Assembly: GCA_903928955.1 (NCBI GenBank)
Contig: CAIYTD010000301.1
Span: forward strand, 1 to 14,864
Direction of reading: 5' to 3'
From: Oligoflexia bacterium
GTDB taxonomy: Bacteria > Bdellovibrionota > UBA1018
DNA length: 14,864 nucleotides
The notes beneath the pieces were generated by a model. That model was given only the letters and a program-made list of their open reading frames with translations. It made no database searches and was not told the origin of the DNA. Within the stretch, counting starts at the first letter, position 1. Every line of letters begins with the position of its first letter. The translations under genes and the position numbers were made by a program. Positions 6,086 to 14,467 of this stretch are shown here, piece after piece.

Positions 6086-6823
6086 ATGATTTCAGAATCA
6101 CTAGTAGAATTTACTCCTGGTCGCCTTTTAATAATAGATGACGAAAGTCTAGTACTCAAAACTCTTAAAACCATACTCAGCCGAGCAAAATACGATGTTG
6201 TAGCCTGCGAGACTGCTGCTGAAGCACTCCATTTTCTCTCGCACGAATCTTTTGACTGCATTATTACCGATGCTGTTATGCCCATCACAAATGGTTACGA
6301 TTTAGTAAAAACGATTCGAAAAGATCACTTGACCGACCTACCCATTTTAATGCTGACTAGAAAACGCCACCGTCAAGACGTGAAAAAAGCCGTAGAAGCA
6401 GGAATTACTGATTATGTTTTAAAGCCTATCGATGAGCATCTGCTTTTAGACAAAGTAGAAGCCTGCATCAAAAAAGGTGGTGGAAAAAGGCACATCATGG
6501 AATGCCCTATTTATGGAGAGCAATCGAAAGCAAAAATCTTAATAAATTCCGTAATTACATCTATTAGCGAATCCTATATTACGATGAACCTTGCGATGCC
6601 TGTGGAATCTCAATCTGAATTTGAAATGAAGGCGCCCCTTTACGATGAAATAGGGATTCATCCTCCACTCATCAAACTGATTATCTGCAGAGAAATCTCA
6701 AAACCTCATGATTCACAACACCTTCGATACGAAGCAAAATTCTCGATGATTGGCGTTCCTGAATCAGATTTAAGAAAAATTAGGAACTGGATCAATCAAG
6801 AAGAGATTCGACGGCGAAAGTAA
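6086..6823 (+). CDS. Response regulator with C-terminal PilZ-like domain
   Basis: 245 residues. Residues 12-128 are a complete receiver: acidic pair D18/D19, phosphoacceptor D62 (CIITDAVMP), T91 and K113 (VLKPID), so it should be phosphorylated by a kinase or HPt protein. Residues 138-240 form a separate domain of predicted beta strands ending in a helix (SDLRKIRNWI). The pattern ITSISESYITMNL, then a strand pair, then YEAKFSMIGV resembles a PilZ fold, but the c-di-GMP-binding RxxxR and (D/N)xSxxG motifs are absent. It may be a non-binding PilZ or a different beta domain. Start ATG 6086 has AGGA close by. Its 3' end overlaps by 32 nt the 3' end of the convergent HPt gene; proximity to a kinase, receiver and HPt makes it a candidate output of that relay. 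Confidence 0.87.
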   Translation: MISESLVEFTPGRLLIIDDESLVLKTLKTILSRAKYDVVACETAAEALHFLSHESFDCIITDAVMPITNGYDLVKTIRKDHLTDLPILMLTRKRHRQDVKKAVEAGITDYVLKPIDEHLLLDKVEACIKKGGGKRHIMECPIYGEQSKAKILINSVITSISESYITMNLAMPVESQSEFEMKAPLYDEIGIHPPLIKLIICREISKPHDSQHLRYEAKFSMIGVPESDLRKIRNWINQEEIRRRK

Positions 6824-7190
6824 GGCGCTTCATTCTCACATCCTCTAATAAAATGCGACTATCTATTCCGCCCTTTACAGTCTCCTTTAAAGCCAACTCA
6901 AGAAGATTCATAAACTCTAATATTTCGTGAGTAGGATAATTTTTAGAACAAAAATCGAGAAAATCATCCAACTTTGCTGCGATCAAAGTCAAAATAGGAA
7001 ATCCATAAGTTTCTGCAATACCTGCTAAGCTATGCGCAATGATTTGGCCTTCATAAATACGTTCTGAAGATATACCCAAATTCAAAATTTCTTCCTGAAC
7101 CAAAATAATTTTTTCAAGCCTTCCTTTAAGAGAAGAAATAAAATCATCTCTCAAATTTTTCAAATCTGGATCAGATTCCCAGTCAATCAT
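6792..7190 (-). CDS. Single-domain HPt phosphotransfer protein
   Basis: 132 residues, cytoplasmic. The HPt signature HSLAGIAETYGF is at 53-64: phospho-accepting H53, Gly57 and Gly63 match the HxLKGxxxxxG pattern, with Ala in place of the usual Lys. Flanking helices (LRDDFISSLKGRLEKI before; LTLIAAKLDDFLDF and EFMNLLELAL after) match the four-helix bundle. HPt proteins carry phosphate between receivers in His-Asp-His-Asp relays. ATG 7190-7188 overlaps the stop of the upstream receiver gene as ATGA, so the two are made together. The only output-type receiver within reach is the convergent receiver/PilZ-like gene on the other strand, with which it overlaps tail to tail. Confidence 0.9.
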   Translation of the reverse strand: MIDWESDPDLKNLRDDFISSLKGRLEKIILVQEEILNLGISSERIYEGQIIAHSLAGIAETYGFPILTLIAAKLDDFLDFCSKNYPTHEILEFMNLLELALKETVKGGIDSRILLEDVRMKRLTFAVESLLD

Positions 7191-7561
7191 ACTCCTACAA
7201 TTCTTTTAACCTGAGCAGCTAACTCGTTTGGATCAAATGGCTTTCTTAAAAATTGAGACGCACCGAGCTCCGCCGCGTTAGCAATATCCTTAGAATGATA
7301 ACTTTTTGCTGTTAGCATGAGGACTGGAATATGAATCTCGGTAAATTGCCTTAATTTTTTTAGGACATACCAGCCATCATGAACAGGCATCATAACATCT
7401 AAAATAATGAGAGCCCATTTCCGTGCTAATAAATAATCAATAGCTTCTTTACCGTCTTCTGCAATCACGACGTTAAATCCTTCACGATCCAACTTAAATT
7501 GAACTAATCGAGCAATTTGCTGGTCATCTTCAGCAAGCAAAATATTTAATCTATCAATCAA
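7187..7561 (-). CDS. Single-domain response regulator (CheY/Spo0F-like)
   Basis: 124 residues, receiver only. All functional residues are present: E11/D12/D13 (LLAEDDQ), phosphoacceptor D55 (LIILDVMMP), T84 (LMLTAK) and K107 (FLRKPFD). With no output domain, it should signal through protein contact or pass phosphate on, like Spo0F. The start is TTG 7561-7559, supported by GGAGG four nt upstream. It lies 26 nt downstream of a histidine kinase and overlaps the HPt gene by 4 nt, so the three form one transcriptional unit in relay order: kinase, receiver, phosphotransferase. Confidence 0.95.
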   Translation of the reverse strand: MIDRLNILLAEDDQQIARLVQFKLDREGFNVVIAEDGKEAIDYLLARKWALIILDVMMPVHDGWYVLKKLRQFTEIHIPVLMLTAKSYHSKDIANAAELGASQFLRKPFDPNELAAQVKRIVGV

Positions 7562-7587
7562 AAGTCCTCCCTTCCTCTTAAATCCGT

Positions 7588-8721
7588 TTAAATAACTGCA
7601 ACGGCTTGATGGACCAGCAATGGATTCTTACTGGAAAAGAGAATGGGAAAGGTAATGATAAATCGAGTTCCTTTTTCAAGCTCACTTTCAACAGAAATTT
7701 TTCCTCCATGTGCCTCAACTAATCCGCGGACAATCACTAAACCTAGACCCGTACCTCCCTCTGAAAAAGTTAAACTAGAATTTGCTCTAAAGAATTTTTC
7801 AAATAACCTATTCTGATCTTCGACACTCAACCCTAAACCTGAATCAGAAACTCTGACGATAATAGCCAAAGGAGTTTGTTCGGCTTCAATTTCTACAAAA
7901 CCCGCTCTTGTATATTTAATCGCGTTAGAAATTAAATTCATAAAAATTTGAACTAATCGCTCTCGATCACCTAAAATTTTATTAAAATGTTCAGGTACTT
8001 TATACCTCATTTGCAAACCTTTTTGTTTTGCGACAATTAAAAAGGTATCGTAACATTCTCTAAGAATGAGAGCGAGATCTTGTGGATCACTTTTCATCTC
8101 AACTTTTTTAAGCTCCATTTTTTCTACATCTAAGATATCATTAATAAGACTAGCTAAACGAATGGAATTTTTATCAACAATCGTGAGAAATTCTTTTTGA
8201 GTTTGAGTGACTGGACCTGCATCACCAGAAAGCACGAGCTTAGCATACCCCCCAATGGATGTCAGAGGAGTTCGCAATTCATGAGAAACAGTGGACAAGA
8301 ACTCTGTTTTCATCTCATCTAATTTACGAAGATCTCCTACTAACACTTCAATTTTTTCGGCCATTTCATTAAAATTAGACTCTAAGTAACCGATCTGACT
8401 ACGATTTGTAACAGTAACGCGCTCAGTAAAAACTCCATTCTGATAATTTAATATCCCCTGCTGCAAATGAAGCAAGGGGCGGGCAATAGAAAAATAAAGT
8501 TTTGATAAAATCACTAAAAAAAACAAAAACAATAAAAATTCAATAGTGACCATTGCAATAAAAGTAGACAGGCTCTGATACTGAAATCTATACAATAAGA
8601 TAAACAGACTCACAAAATAAGAAACCGCAATCAAACCACCTGATAGAAAAAATTGAATAGACAAAGGCTGATCAATAAGCCGCCAATAAGTTGGCAAATG
8701 CTTAAATGCTTTTTTATTCAT
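7588..8721 (-). CDS. Membrane sensor histidine kinase (HAMP-HisKA-HATPase)
   Basis: About 377 residues from ATG 8721 (AGAGAA just upstream); GTG 8742 in frame would add seven residues. Numbering here is from that GTG. Two membrane helices (31-52 and 59-81) are joined by about six residues, so there is essentially no periplasmic sensor. A HAMP-like linker (82-140) leads to HisKA with H154 in SHELRTPL and then an HATPase_c domain with N-box NLISNAIKYT (269-278, N273), G1 DSGLGL (300-305), F-box FEKFF (314-318) and G2 GGTGLGL (329-335). The kinase is complete and should autophosphorylate. It may sense membrane state or a partner protein rather than a periplasmic ligand. A single-domain receiver and HPt follow in the same direction, and a predicted outer-membrane barrel gene precedes it by 58 nt. 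Confidence 0.94.
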   Translation of the reverse strand: MNKKAFKHLPTYWRLIDQPLSIQFFLSGGLIAVSYFVSLFILLYRFQYQSLSTFIAMVTIEFLLFLFFLVILSKLYFSIARPLLHLQQGILNYQNGVFTERVTVTNRSQIGYLESNFNEMAEKIEVLVGDLRKLDEMKTEFLSTVSHELRTPLTSIGGYAKLVLSGDAGPVTQTQKEFLTIVDKNSIRLASLINDILDVEKMELKKVEMKSDPQDLALILRECYDTFLIVAKQKGLQMRYKVPEHFNKILGDRERLVQIFMNLISNAIKYTRAGFVEIEAEQTPLAIIVRVSDSGLGLSVEDQNRLFEKFFRANSSLTFSEGGTGLGLVIVRGLVEAHGGKISVESELEKGTRFIITFPILFSSKNPLLVHQAVAVI

Positions 8722-8779
8722 AAATTCTCTATAGAATGACACAAAATCTAGCGATCTTGCAACTAGCTGGTATAGAGTT

Positions 8780-10312
8780 TTAGAAATTCACTCCAATACG
8801 CACTGAAGAGGCAAAAACAGGATTCGTTGCATTTGTAATGGAACTGTTTGAAAAAGCATAGAAATTCCCTGGGAAAAAAATTCCATTATCCAAGGTAAAT
8901 TGAAAATACTCATCCCATTGAAAAGTAATTCCTAAATCAAACTCCCAACCCAATTCAGATCCTTGATTTTGAACAGCAAGCCCAGTAGATCGAGTCGAAT
9001 AATTGTAAAAATACTGAGAACTAGATGCAACCTGATGCGCGCGAGCATAAGTCAAGACTGGATTCAATGACCACTTTTCCCAGGGCTTAATATGGGATCC
9101 CACAGAAAGATACATCGCATTGACAATAGGGTTATCGTAAGGTGATTTCAATTGACTCTGTGAGAGATTAGGATTGTTTAAGTTTTGCGGCCCAGCAAAA
9201 TTGGAAAGCTGGTAATTAAACAGAATCATGGCAATCTTGTAATTGGGATTAAAATAGAATGTCCTAAAGGTATCAATAGTGCCCCCACCAGAGTTAGGTT
9301 GGCCAGACGCATAGCCTGCTTTTAACAACATTTCGACAGAATCAGTTGTTTTCCAAGTCGCCTCACTTGCAAACCCAAAAGTTTGATACGAAGAATTACC
9401 TAATTGCCCAGTAATGATAGGAACTTCAGCTGCCAAAATAAACCGAGTAAATTTTTTTCTAGCATAAAGTGAATAGGTATTGAAATTCATAACGCCGGCT
9501 TGCTGGGCTAAGAAGCCATTCTGTGGAACCAAAACGCCCGAAGCAGGATCCTGACCAGATCCACCAATCCGACGAATAATATTTATTCCACCTTCTAGGT
9601 CTTCTTCTAAATTTTCATATTTTAGGATCAAAGAATAATCTGTTACCCCACCGACTCCTAGGCCATTGACACATGTTTGACCAATCACCACGCAAGAACC
9701 ACCTATCGTGTTTCCTGATGAATTTACGATGAAACTAGGAATAAAAGAAAACGCTCCAAATTTAGCGATCCAGCGAACTGCATCACCCGTAGAGATATAT
9801 CGGTCCCAAAAATTATCTCCACTACTCCAAACAATACCAAGCCCCCAATGAAGAGGAACTCGTCCCACCTGAAAAGTACCTAAATCCGTCACAAACTCTC
9901 CCCAAAACCGCTGAGCTGTAATGGTAGAGCCTGCCGACTGGCTCGAATAAAATTGTTTTTGATCCACTGTATAGGGAAGGGAATTACCAAATAGTCCGAA
10001 TATGGGATTGCCTAGCCACCACTCGGATTTAATATAAATATTATCATTGACGACTAATTTAGGACGAAGTTTTAAAAACAAATTTTGAAAGCTCGTGTCT
10101 TTAGCTCCTCCCCCAGGCACATAATATCCATTTGCATTCAAACGAGCTGGATCTGTAGCGATACTCGATGAATTATTATCCATCGTGTAGTTCCAGACAC
10201 TATTGAACTCAAATGAAAATTGGCCAGACCAGTCCAGCTCTAATGCAGATGCATCACTCGCCCAGCAAAATAAAAACAAGAATCCCAAAAAATTTGATGC
10301 CCGCTTGTTCAA
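8780..10312 (-). CDS. Predicted outer-membrane beta-barrel (porin-like) protein
   Basis: About 510 residues from TTG 10312, chosen because GAGAGGAG ends 6 nt upstream and the start gives a clean signal peptide: basic NKR, hydrophobic FLGFLFLFCW, cleavage likely after ASDASA (residue 23). An upstream ATG (10336) would precede the ribosome-binding site. The mature protein is rich in aromatic residues, Gly, Asn and Ser, shows many alternating amphipathic strands, and ends SVRIGVNF, whose terminal Phe fits the Bam recognition signal. The conserved-looking block GRVPLHWGLGIVWSSGD recalls large barrel proteins of myxobacteria-like bacteria, but I cannot name the family. C207 and C214 may form a disulfide in a loop. 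Substrate and function are unknown. It is upstream of the histidine kinase on the same strand. Confidence 0.85.
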   Translation of the reverse strand: MNKRASNFLGFLFLFCWASDASALELDWSGQFSFEFNSVWNYTMDNNSSSIATDPARLNANGYYVPGGGAKDTSFQNLFLKLRPKLVVNDNIYIKSEWWLGNPIFGLFGNSLPYTVDQKQFYSSQSAGSTITAQRFWGEFVTDLGTFQVGRVPLHWGLGIVWSSGDNFWDRYISTGDAVRWIAKFGAFSFIPSFIVNSSGNTIGGSCVVIGQTCVNGLGVGGVTDYSLILKYENLEEDLEGGINIIRRIGGSGQDPASGVLVPQNGFLAQQAGVMNFNTYSLYARKKFTRFILAAEVPIITGQLGNSSYQTFGFASEATWKTTDSVEMLLKAGYASGQPNSGGGTIDTFRTFYFNPNYKIAMILFNYQLSNFAGPQNLNNPNLSQSQLKSPYDNPIVNAMYLSVGSHIKPWEKWSLNPVLTYARAHQVASSSQYFYNYSTRSTGLAVQNQGSELGWEFDLGITFQWDEYFQFTLDNGIFFPGNFYAFSNSSITNATNPVFASSVRIGVNF

Positions 10313-10368
10313 CTCGTGCTCCTCTCGATACCGCACAGCCTATCTTTAAAACCTAAATGTTCTCTCTG

Positions 10369-10397
10369 GTGTTAGCTGTGCTTGATCATTCAGTCAA
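10369..10397 (-). promoter_or_regulatory. Possible promoter for the outer-membrane barrel gene
   Basis: On the minus strand: TTGACT (10397-10392, 5 of 6), a 17-nt spacer and a weak TAACAC (10374-10369). The resulting leader to TTG 10312 would be about 50 nt. The -35 box lies inside an imperfect dyad (CTTGA...TCAAG, 10381-10398). No convincing promoter is seen for the divergent PBP gene in the same 134-bp gap. Confidence 0.3.
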
Positions 10398-10446
10398 GAT
10401 GTGCCAAGTTTTATTGAGCCACCTCATTTGAGTCAAGGAGATAAAA

Positions 10447-12828
10447 TTGAGCCAGAAGTCAGATCGCAAAAAGACTGGTTCGTCTCATCAAAAAAAAAGA
10501 CTAAACACAACTAAACGTGTCATCTATTTTTTAGGAGGCGTTGTTATTGGAACGAGCTTCAGTATCTACGTTTGGCTCCTCTATTCTCAGCTCACAAAAG
10601 CCTTTTACCAGCAAGAACAAATCGTACCTACGAGGATCTATTCTGATGTTTCAAGAATTAGCCCTCCTCAAACCAGAAATCAGATCGAACAAAAATTAAA
10701 AAATAGAACCTACAGTTTTCTTTCTGAAGACCGCTGGATTCAATTCACTCTCCATCCAATCGATTACCCCACATTCCTTCTTCCCAATCATCATCCCACT
10801 TTAGATCTCATGAATACCCAAGTGATCCTTCACTTTGATTCAAACGAAAAAACTGCAGAATTAAAATCCATCCAACTTTCTGGACAAGAGATTCCAGATA
10901 TCTACCTGGAACCCGAAATTGTTGCTACTCTTTCGAATAGTAGCAACGAAACAAAGAAAGAAATTCGAACCTCTCTTCCATTCTCTGAAATTCCAGCCCC
11001 AGTATGGAAAGCAATTATTGCTATTGAAGATCAGCATTTTCTCGAACATAGCGGCCTGGATCCCAAGGGAATTGCTCGTGCGATCTGGGTGAACTTAAAA
11101 ACTCTTTCCTTTGCACAAGGAGGAAGCACAATTACTCAACAACTTGTGAAAAATCTCATGGCCAGAAAAACAAAAAATGTTTTTCGCAAAGTGAATGAAT
11201 TGTTCCTCGCGCTCCTACTAGAAGCCAAATTTGACAAAGAAAAAATTCTGGAACGCTACCTGAATGAAGTCTACCTCGGACAAGTTGGAAATCTAGAAGT
11301 TCATGGAACTGCGGAAGGTGCTGAGCATTTTTTTGGTAAAAAGCTCGATGAATTAAATTTAGCTGAAATTGCTTTGATGGCCGGACTCATTCGTGGGCCT
11401 GGATTTTATTCGCCCTATCGATACAAAGAGAGGGCTCTAGAAAGACAGCGTTTAGTCTTACGAAAAATGGTAGAAACTGGACAAATTGTAGAAGAAGAAG
11501 CTCAAGCTGCTCTTCAACTACCCATACGTCTTGCACCCCCTCAAACTTCGGCAAATAAAGCACCCTACTTTACCGATTATGTAAAAGCAGAACTCGTTCG
11601 ACAACTCAAAGATCGATTGACTGAACAAGAAATTACTCAATCTGGATTTCGAATCTACACTACGCTAGATACTACCTTAAACACCGCTGCCCAAACTGCA
11701 ATCAGTCAAGGCATTACTTCCCTCGAAAAATCCCAAAAAATTCCTTCTCAAATCAGCCTACAAGGTGCGCTCGCATGCGTTGATCATACATCCGGGTACA
11801 TTCGTGCTCTTGTGGGCGGGCGAAGCTACTCTCAAAGTAATTTTAATCGCATCTTAAATATGAAGCGCCAAGTTGGCTCTACTTTCAAACCCATTGTCTA
11901 TCTAGCGGCTTTAAAAAAAGGAGAAGACACAAACGGTATACCCTACGGACCCGGACATCCGATCGAGGACGCTCCCTGGACACTCGTTTTCGATCATCAA
12001 AAACAATCATGGAGTCCTAAAAACTACGAAAAAGGTTATCGCGGCTGGATCTCCTATAGGACTGCCCTTGCAAGCTCAGTCAACACTGTCGCAGCCAAAT
12101 TAGGTTATGAGATAGGATTTGAAAGTATTATTCATTCGGCGCGCTCTTTAGGTATTGAATCTTATTTACCAGCAGTTCCCTCACTCTCACTGGGTGTATC
12201 TGAACTTTCTCCAATAGAGCTCCTGCATGCATATGCGACTATTGCAAATCATGGCATTCAAAACGAACTCATCGTTATCCGTGGAATTACTCACTCGGAC
12301 GGAACAGGCTATGCTCAATTTGTTTATCATCCTCAACAAACCTTTGAGCCAGGACCGGTAGATCTCTTGAGCAATATGTTGGAAAGTGTATTTTTAGAAG
12401 GAACGGCTCGACAAGCCCATCAATTAGGTTTTGACCGAATTGCAGCAGGAAAAACCGGGACCACAAGCAATCACCGCGATGCCTGGTTTGCAGGCTATAC
12501 CCCCCAACTGACAGCTGTTGTTTGGGTAGGAATGGATCAAATGAAAGAACCTCTATCAGACAAAGTCCACCTCACTGGAGGCGGCTCAGCACTTCCTATC
12601 TGGGCTCAATTCATGAAACAAGCCCTAGAAGGGGAACCTTTAATGCACTTTCCAGCTAGTCCGATGCTAATAGATATCCCTGTTGATCTTCACAGTGGAA
12701 AAAAGGCTGATTCTCATTGCCCACCCTCCCAAGTCGCTATTGAAAAGTTCATAAAAGGTCAGGAACCCAAAAGTAGCGGATGCGAAGCAAGTTGGCCAAA
12801 ATCGCAAGATCGGCTGATCAAAGAATGA
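10447..12828 (+). CDS. Bifunctional class A penicillin-binding protein (PBP1B-like)
   Basis: 793 residues; polymerises lipid II into glycan strands and cross-links the peptides in the periplasm. A basic cytoplasmic tail (1-24) precedes one membrane helix (25-46). Residues 60-165 resemble the UB2H-type domain of PBP1B (TRIYSDVSRI). The GT51 glycosyltransferase spans about 180-360: E194 in EDQHFLEHSG, GGSTITQQLVKN (225-236), RKVNE (247-251), KILERYLNEVYLG (266-278). The transpeptidase spans about 430-735: nucleophile S478 in STFK, S544-V-N546, and KTGT (669-672). All catalytic residues are present. The tail carries Cys758 and Cys779, a possible disulfide. The start is TTG 10447, with AAGGAG 6 nt upstream. 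It overlaps the thioesterase gene as ATGA. Resemblance to mrcB rests on the N-terminal domain only. Confidence 0.96.
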   Translation: MSQKSDRKKTGSSHQKKRLNTTKRVIYFLGGVVIGTSFSIYVWLLYSQLTKAFYQQEQIVPTRIYSDVSRISPPQTRNQIEQKLKNRTYSFLSEDRWIQFTLHPIDYPTFLLPNHHPTLDLMNTQVILHFDSNEKTAELKSIQLSGQEIPDIYLEPEIVATLSNSSNETKKEIRTSLPFSEIPAPVWKAIIAIEDQHFLEHSGLDPKGIARAIWVNLKTLSFAQGGSTITQQLVKNLMARKTKNVFRKVNELFLALLLEAKFDKEKILERYLNEVYLGQVGNLEVHGTAEGAEHFFGKKLDELNLAEIALMAGLIRGPGFYSPYRYKERALERQRLVLRKMVETGQIVEEEAQAALQLPIRLAPPQTSANKAPYFTDYVKAELVRQLKDRLTEQEITQSGFRIYTTLDTTLNTAAQTAISQGITSLEKSQKIPSQISLQGALACVDHTSGYIRALVGGRSYSQSNFNRILNMKRQVGSTFKPIVYLAALKKGEDTNGIPYGPGHPIEDAPWTLVFDHQKQSWSPKNYEKGYRGWISYRTALASSVNTVAAKLGYEIGFESIIHSARSLGIESYLPAVPSLSLGVSELSPIELLHAYATIANHGIQNELIVIRGITHSDGTGYAQFVYHPQQTFEPGPVDLLSNMLESVFLEGTARQAHQLGFDRIAAGKTGTTSNHRDAWFAGYTPQLTAVVWVGMDQMKEPLSDKVHLTGGGSALPIWAQFMKQALEGEPLMHFPASPMLIDIPVDLHSGKKADSHCPPSQVAIEKFIKGQEPKSSGCEASWPKSQDRLIKE

Positions 12829-13250
12829 AACCCCATCTCTATCCACTCACTATTTTGGAAGGTCATTTAGATTTTTTTGGACATGTTCACCACGCCGTTT
12901 ACTTAACCTTACTAGAAGAAGCGCGCTGGGATATGATTACTCAAAATGGATATGGATTATCCAAAATTCAGGAAACAGGATTGGGACCCGTTATTCTGCG
13001 AGTCCAAATCAAATATCGAAAAGAACTTCGAAATAGACAAAAAATTACTATTCAAACTTTTTTCTCTCTCCCTTCTAAAATGACAGCAGATGCTCATCAA
13101 GAAATTCGAGACACTCATAATGTCGTCTACTGTGAAGCCCAAACTCAATTTGGAATTTTTGATCTAAAAAAGAGAAAATTGATATCTCCTCCCCCAGAAT
13201 GGCTTCATGCTTTAGATATTCCACTAAAAAATGAGTATCCGTCCGGTTAA
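12825..13250 (+). CDS. Hotdog-fold acyl-CoA thioesterase (YbgC/4HBT family)
   Basis: 141 residues from ATG 12825, which overlaps the PBP stop as ATGA; an in-frame ATG at 12780 would lie deep inside the PBP gene and add unrelated residues. The N-terminal block EGHLDFFGHVHHAVYLTLLEEARW (12-35) is the 4HBT/YbgC signature: D16 is the likely catalytic Asp, the HVHHAVY turn starts the hot-dog helix, and E31/E32 are nearby. IKYRKELR and the later strands complete the fold. The family hydrolyses acyl-CoA or acyl-ACP thioesters in the cytoplasm; YbgC proteins often sit with envelope genes such as tol-pal. Here translational coupling to a PBP suggests an envelope lipid role, which is inference. Confidence 0.9.
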   Translation: MKPHLYPLTILEGHLDFFGHVHHAVYLTLLEEARWDMITQNGYGLSKIQETGLGPVILRVQIKYRKELRNRQKITIQTFFSLPSKMTADAHQEIRDTHNVVYCEAQTQFGIFDLKKRKLISPPPEWLHALDIPLKNEYPSG

Positions 13251-13270
13251 AACTGTGGTGTGATCTAGAT

Positions 13271-14467
13271 GTGAATGGTCTTGTACTCACTGCAGGTGGA
13301 GCTCGTGGCGCATATCAAGCTGGGGTCTTAAAAAGGGTAGGAGAAATCCGAAAACTTCGGGACTCACCTTCTCCGTTTGCTATTGTTACTGGCGCCTCGG
13401 CTGGGGCAATCAACGGAGCAGCGATTGCTGCAGGAAGCGATCAATTCTACTCTGCCACTCGACAACTTGCTGACATTTGGGCAAAACTGCGGGTTCAAAA
13501 TGTATTTAAAGCTGACCCACTGTCTCTGGGATGGAGAAGTGCGGGATGGCTCAGAGAACTTTCTCTGGGTGGCTTAATGGGTGGTGGCAGTACTCAATCC
13601 CTCTTAGACTTCACTCCTTTGAGAGCCTTCCTATCGGAAAACCTCTCTCTGGAAAGGATCTCAAAATGCATTCAAAATGGAAGTTTATATAGTTTAGCGA
13701 TTTCAGCCACAAGTTATTACTCTGGAAAGTCTTATGCTTTTATTCAAGGACAGCCAGGTCATCCGCTTTGGGAAAAAAGCAGACGCGTTGCGTTATCTGT
13801 CACTTTAAATGTCGACCATATTTGGGCTTCCTGCGCAATTCCTATCATTTTTCAGCCCGTCTTGGTTGAAACAAAAATCGGTAATTACTATTTTGGAGAC
13901 GGCGGCCTACGCCAAATTACTCCCTTTAGTCCAGCAATCCGCCTCGGAGCAGATCGAGTTTTTGCTATTGGGATCCGATCTCAAAAATCGGCTGAAGCAC
14001 GTTCAAAATTAGAGCTCATTGAAGATGTTGAAAATAAACCCACCATGAAACGCCCTCCCCTTGCTCAAGTATTAGGGGTAGCACTCAACTCGATTTTTTT
14101 AGACCATTTAGATGCCGACTTAGACCATCTCAATCGAATGAATGATCTCCTGATTACTTATCAGTTTAAAGAAAATCAGACTATTCAGATGAAAGAGCCG
14201 ATGCGTATTGTCAAACCCTTTGCAATTAATCCTTCAGCAGATTTGGCATCGCTAGCGGAACAATTTAGCAACAAGATGCCGGCATTTGTTCGCTACCTCT
14301 TAGAAGGCCTCGGTAATTCGAAAGCCCAAAGCGCAGACCTACTTAGCTATCTCCTCTTTGACTCTAGCTACACTCAAGCGCTGATTGAAACAGGATACCA
14401 AGATGCTCATGAGCATATTTCTGAAATAGAAGAATTCATTTTTGGATCTGACTCAAATGCACGTTAA
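13271..14467 (+). CDS. Patatin-like phospholipase
   Basis: 398 residues; serine lipase/acylhydrolase with a Ser-Asp dyad. The oxyanion-hole motif GGARGAY is at 9-15, the nucleophile elbow GASAG at 41-45 (S43), and the catalytic Asp in GDGG at 209-212 (D210). Spacing and order match bacterial patatins. About 110 residues follow the core (290-398), longer than a minimal patatin domain and of unclear function. No signal peptide is visible, so it is cytoplasmic unless exported by another route. GTG 13271 is the only start upstream of the glycine motif; no ribosome-binding site is evident. It follows the thioesterase by 20 nt, so lipid release and acyl handling may be linked, and it overlaps the next gene by 11 nt. 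Confidence 0.92.
   Translation: MNGLVLTAGGARGAYQAGVLKRVGEIRKLRDSPSPFAIVTGASAGAINGAAIAAGSDQFYSATRQLADIWAKLRVQNVFKADPLSLGWRSAGWLRELSLGGLMGGGSTQSLLDFTPLRAFLSENLSLERISKCIQNGSLYSLAISATSYYSGKSYAFIQGQPGHPLWEKSRRVALSVTLNVDHIWASCAIPIIFQPVLVETKIGNYYFGDGGLRQITPFSPAIRLGADRVFAIGIRSQKSAEARSKLELIEDVENKPTMKRPPLAQVLGVALNSIFLDHLDADLDHLNRMNDLLITYQFKENQTIQMKEPMRIVKPFAINPSADLASLAEQFSNKMPAFVRYLLEGLGNSKAQSADLLSYLLFDSSYTQALIETGYQDAHEHISEIEEFIFGSDSNAR

Noticed and set aside
10313..10446. Promoter for the PBP gene
   Set aside because: TTGATC (10382) and TATTGA (10412) are more than 20 nt apart and other hexamer pairs match poorly, so none is annotated.
12780..12824. Upstream start for the thioesterase
   Set aside because: It lies inside the PBP coding region and adds residues outside the hot-dog fold; ATG 12825 forms the usual ATGA coupling.
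12957..13290. Minus-strand small frames opposite the thioesterase
   Set aside because: They are antisense to a clear 4HBT gene, lack ribosome-binding sites and show no recognisable domain.
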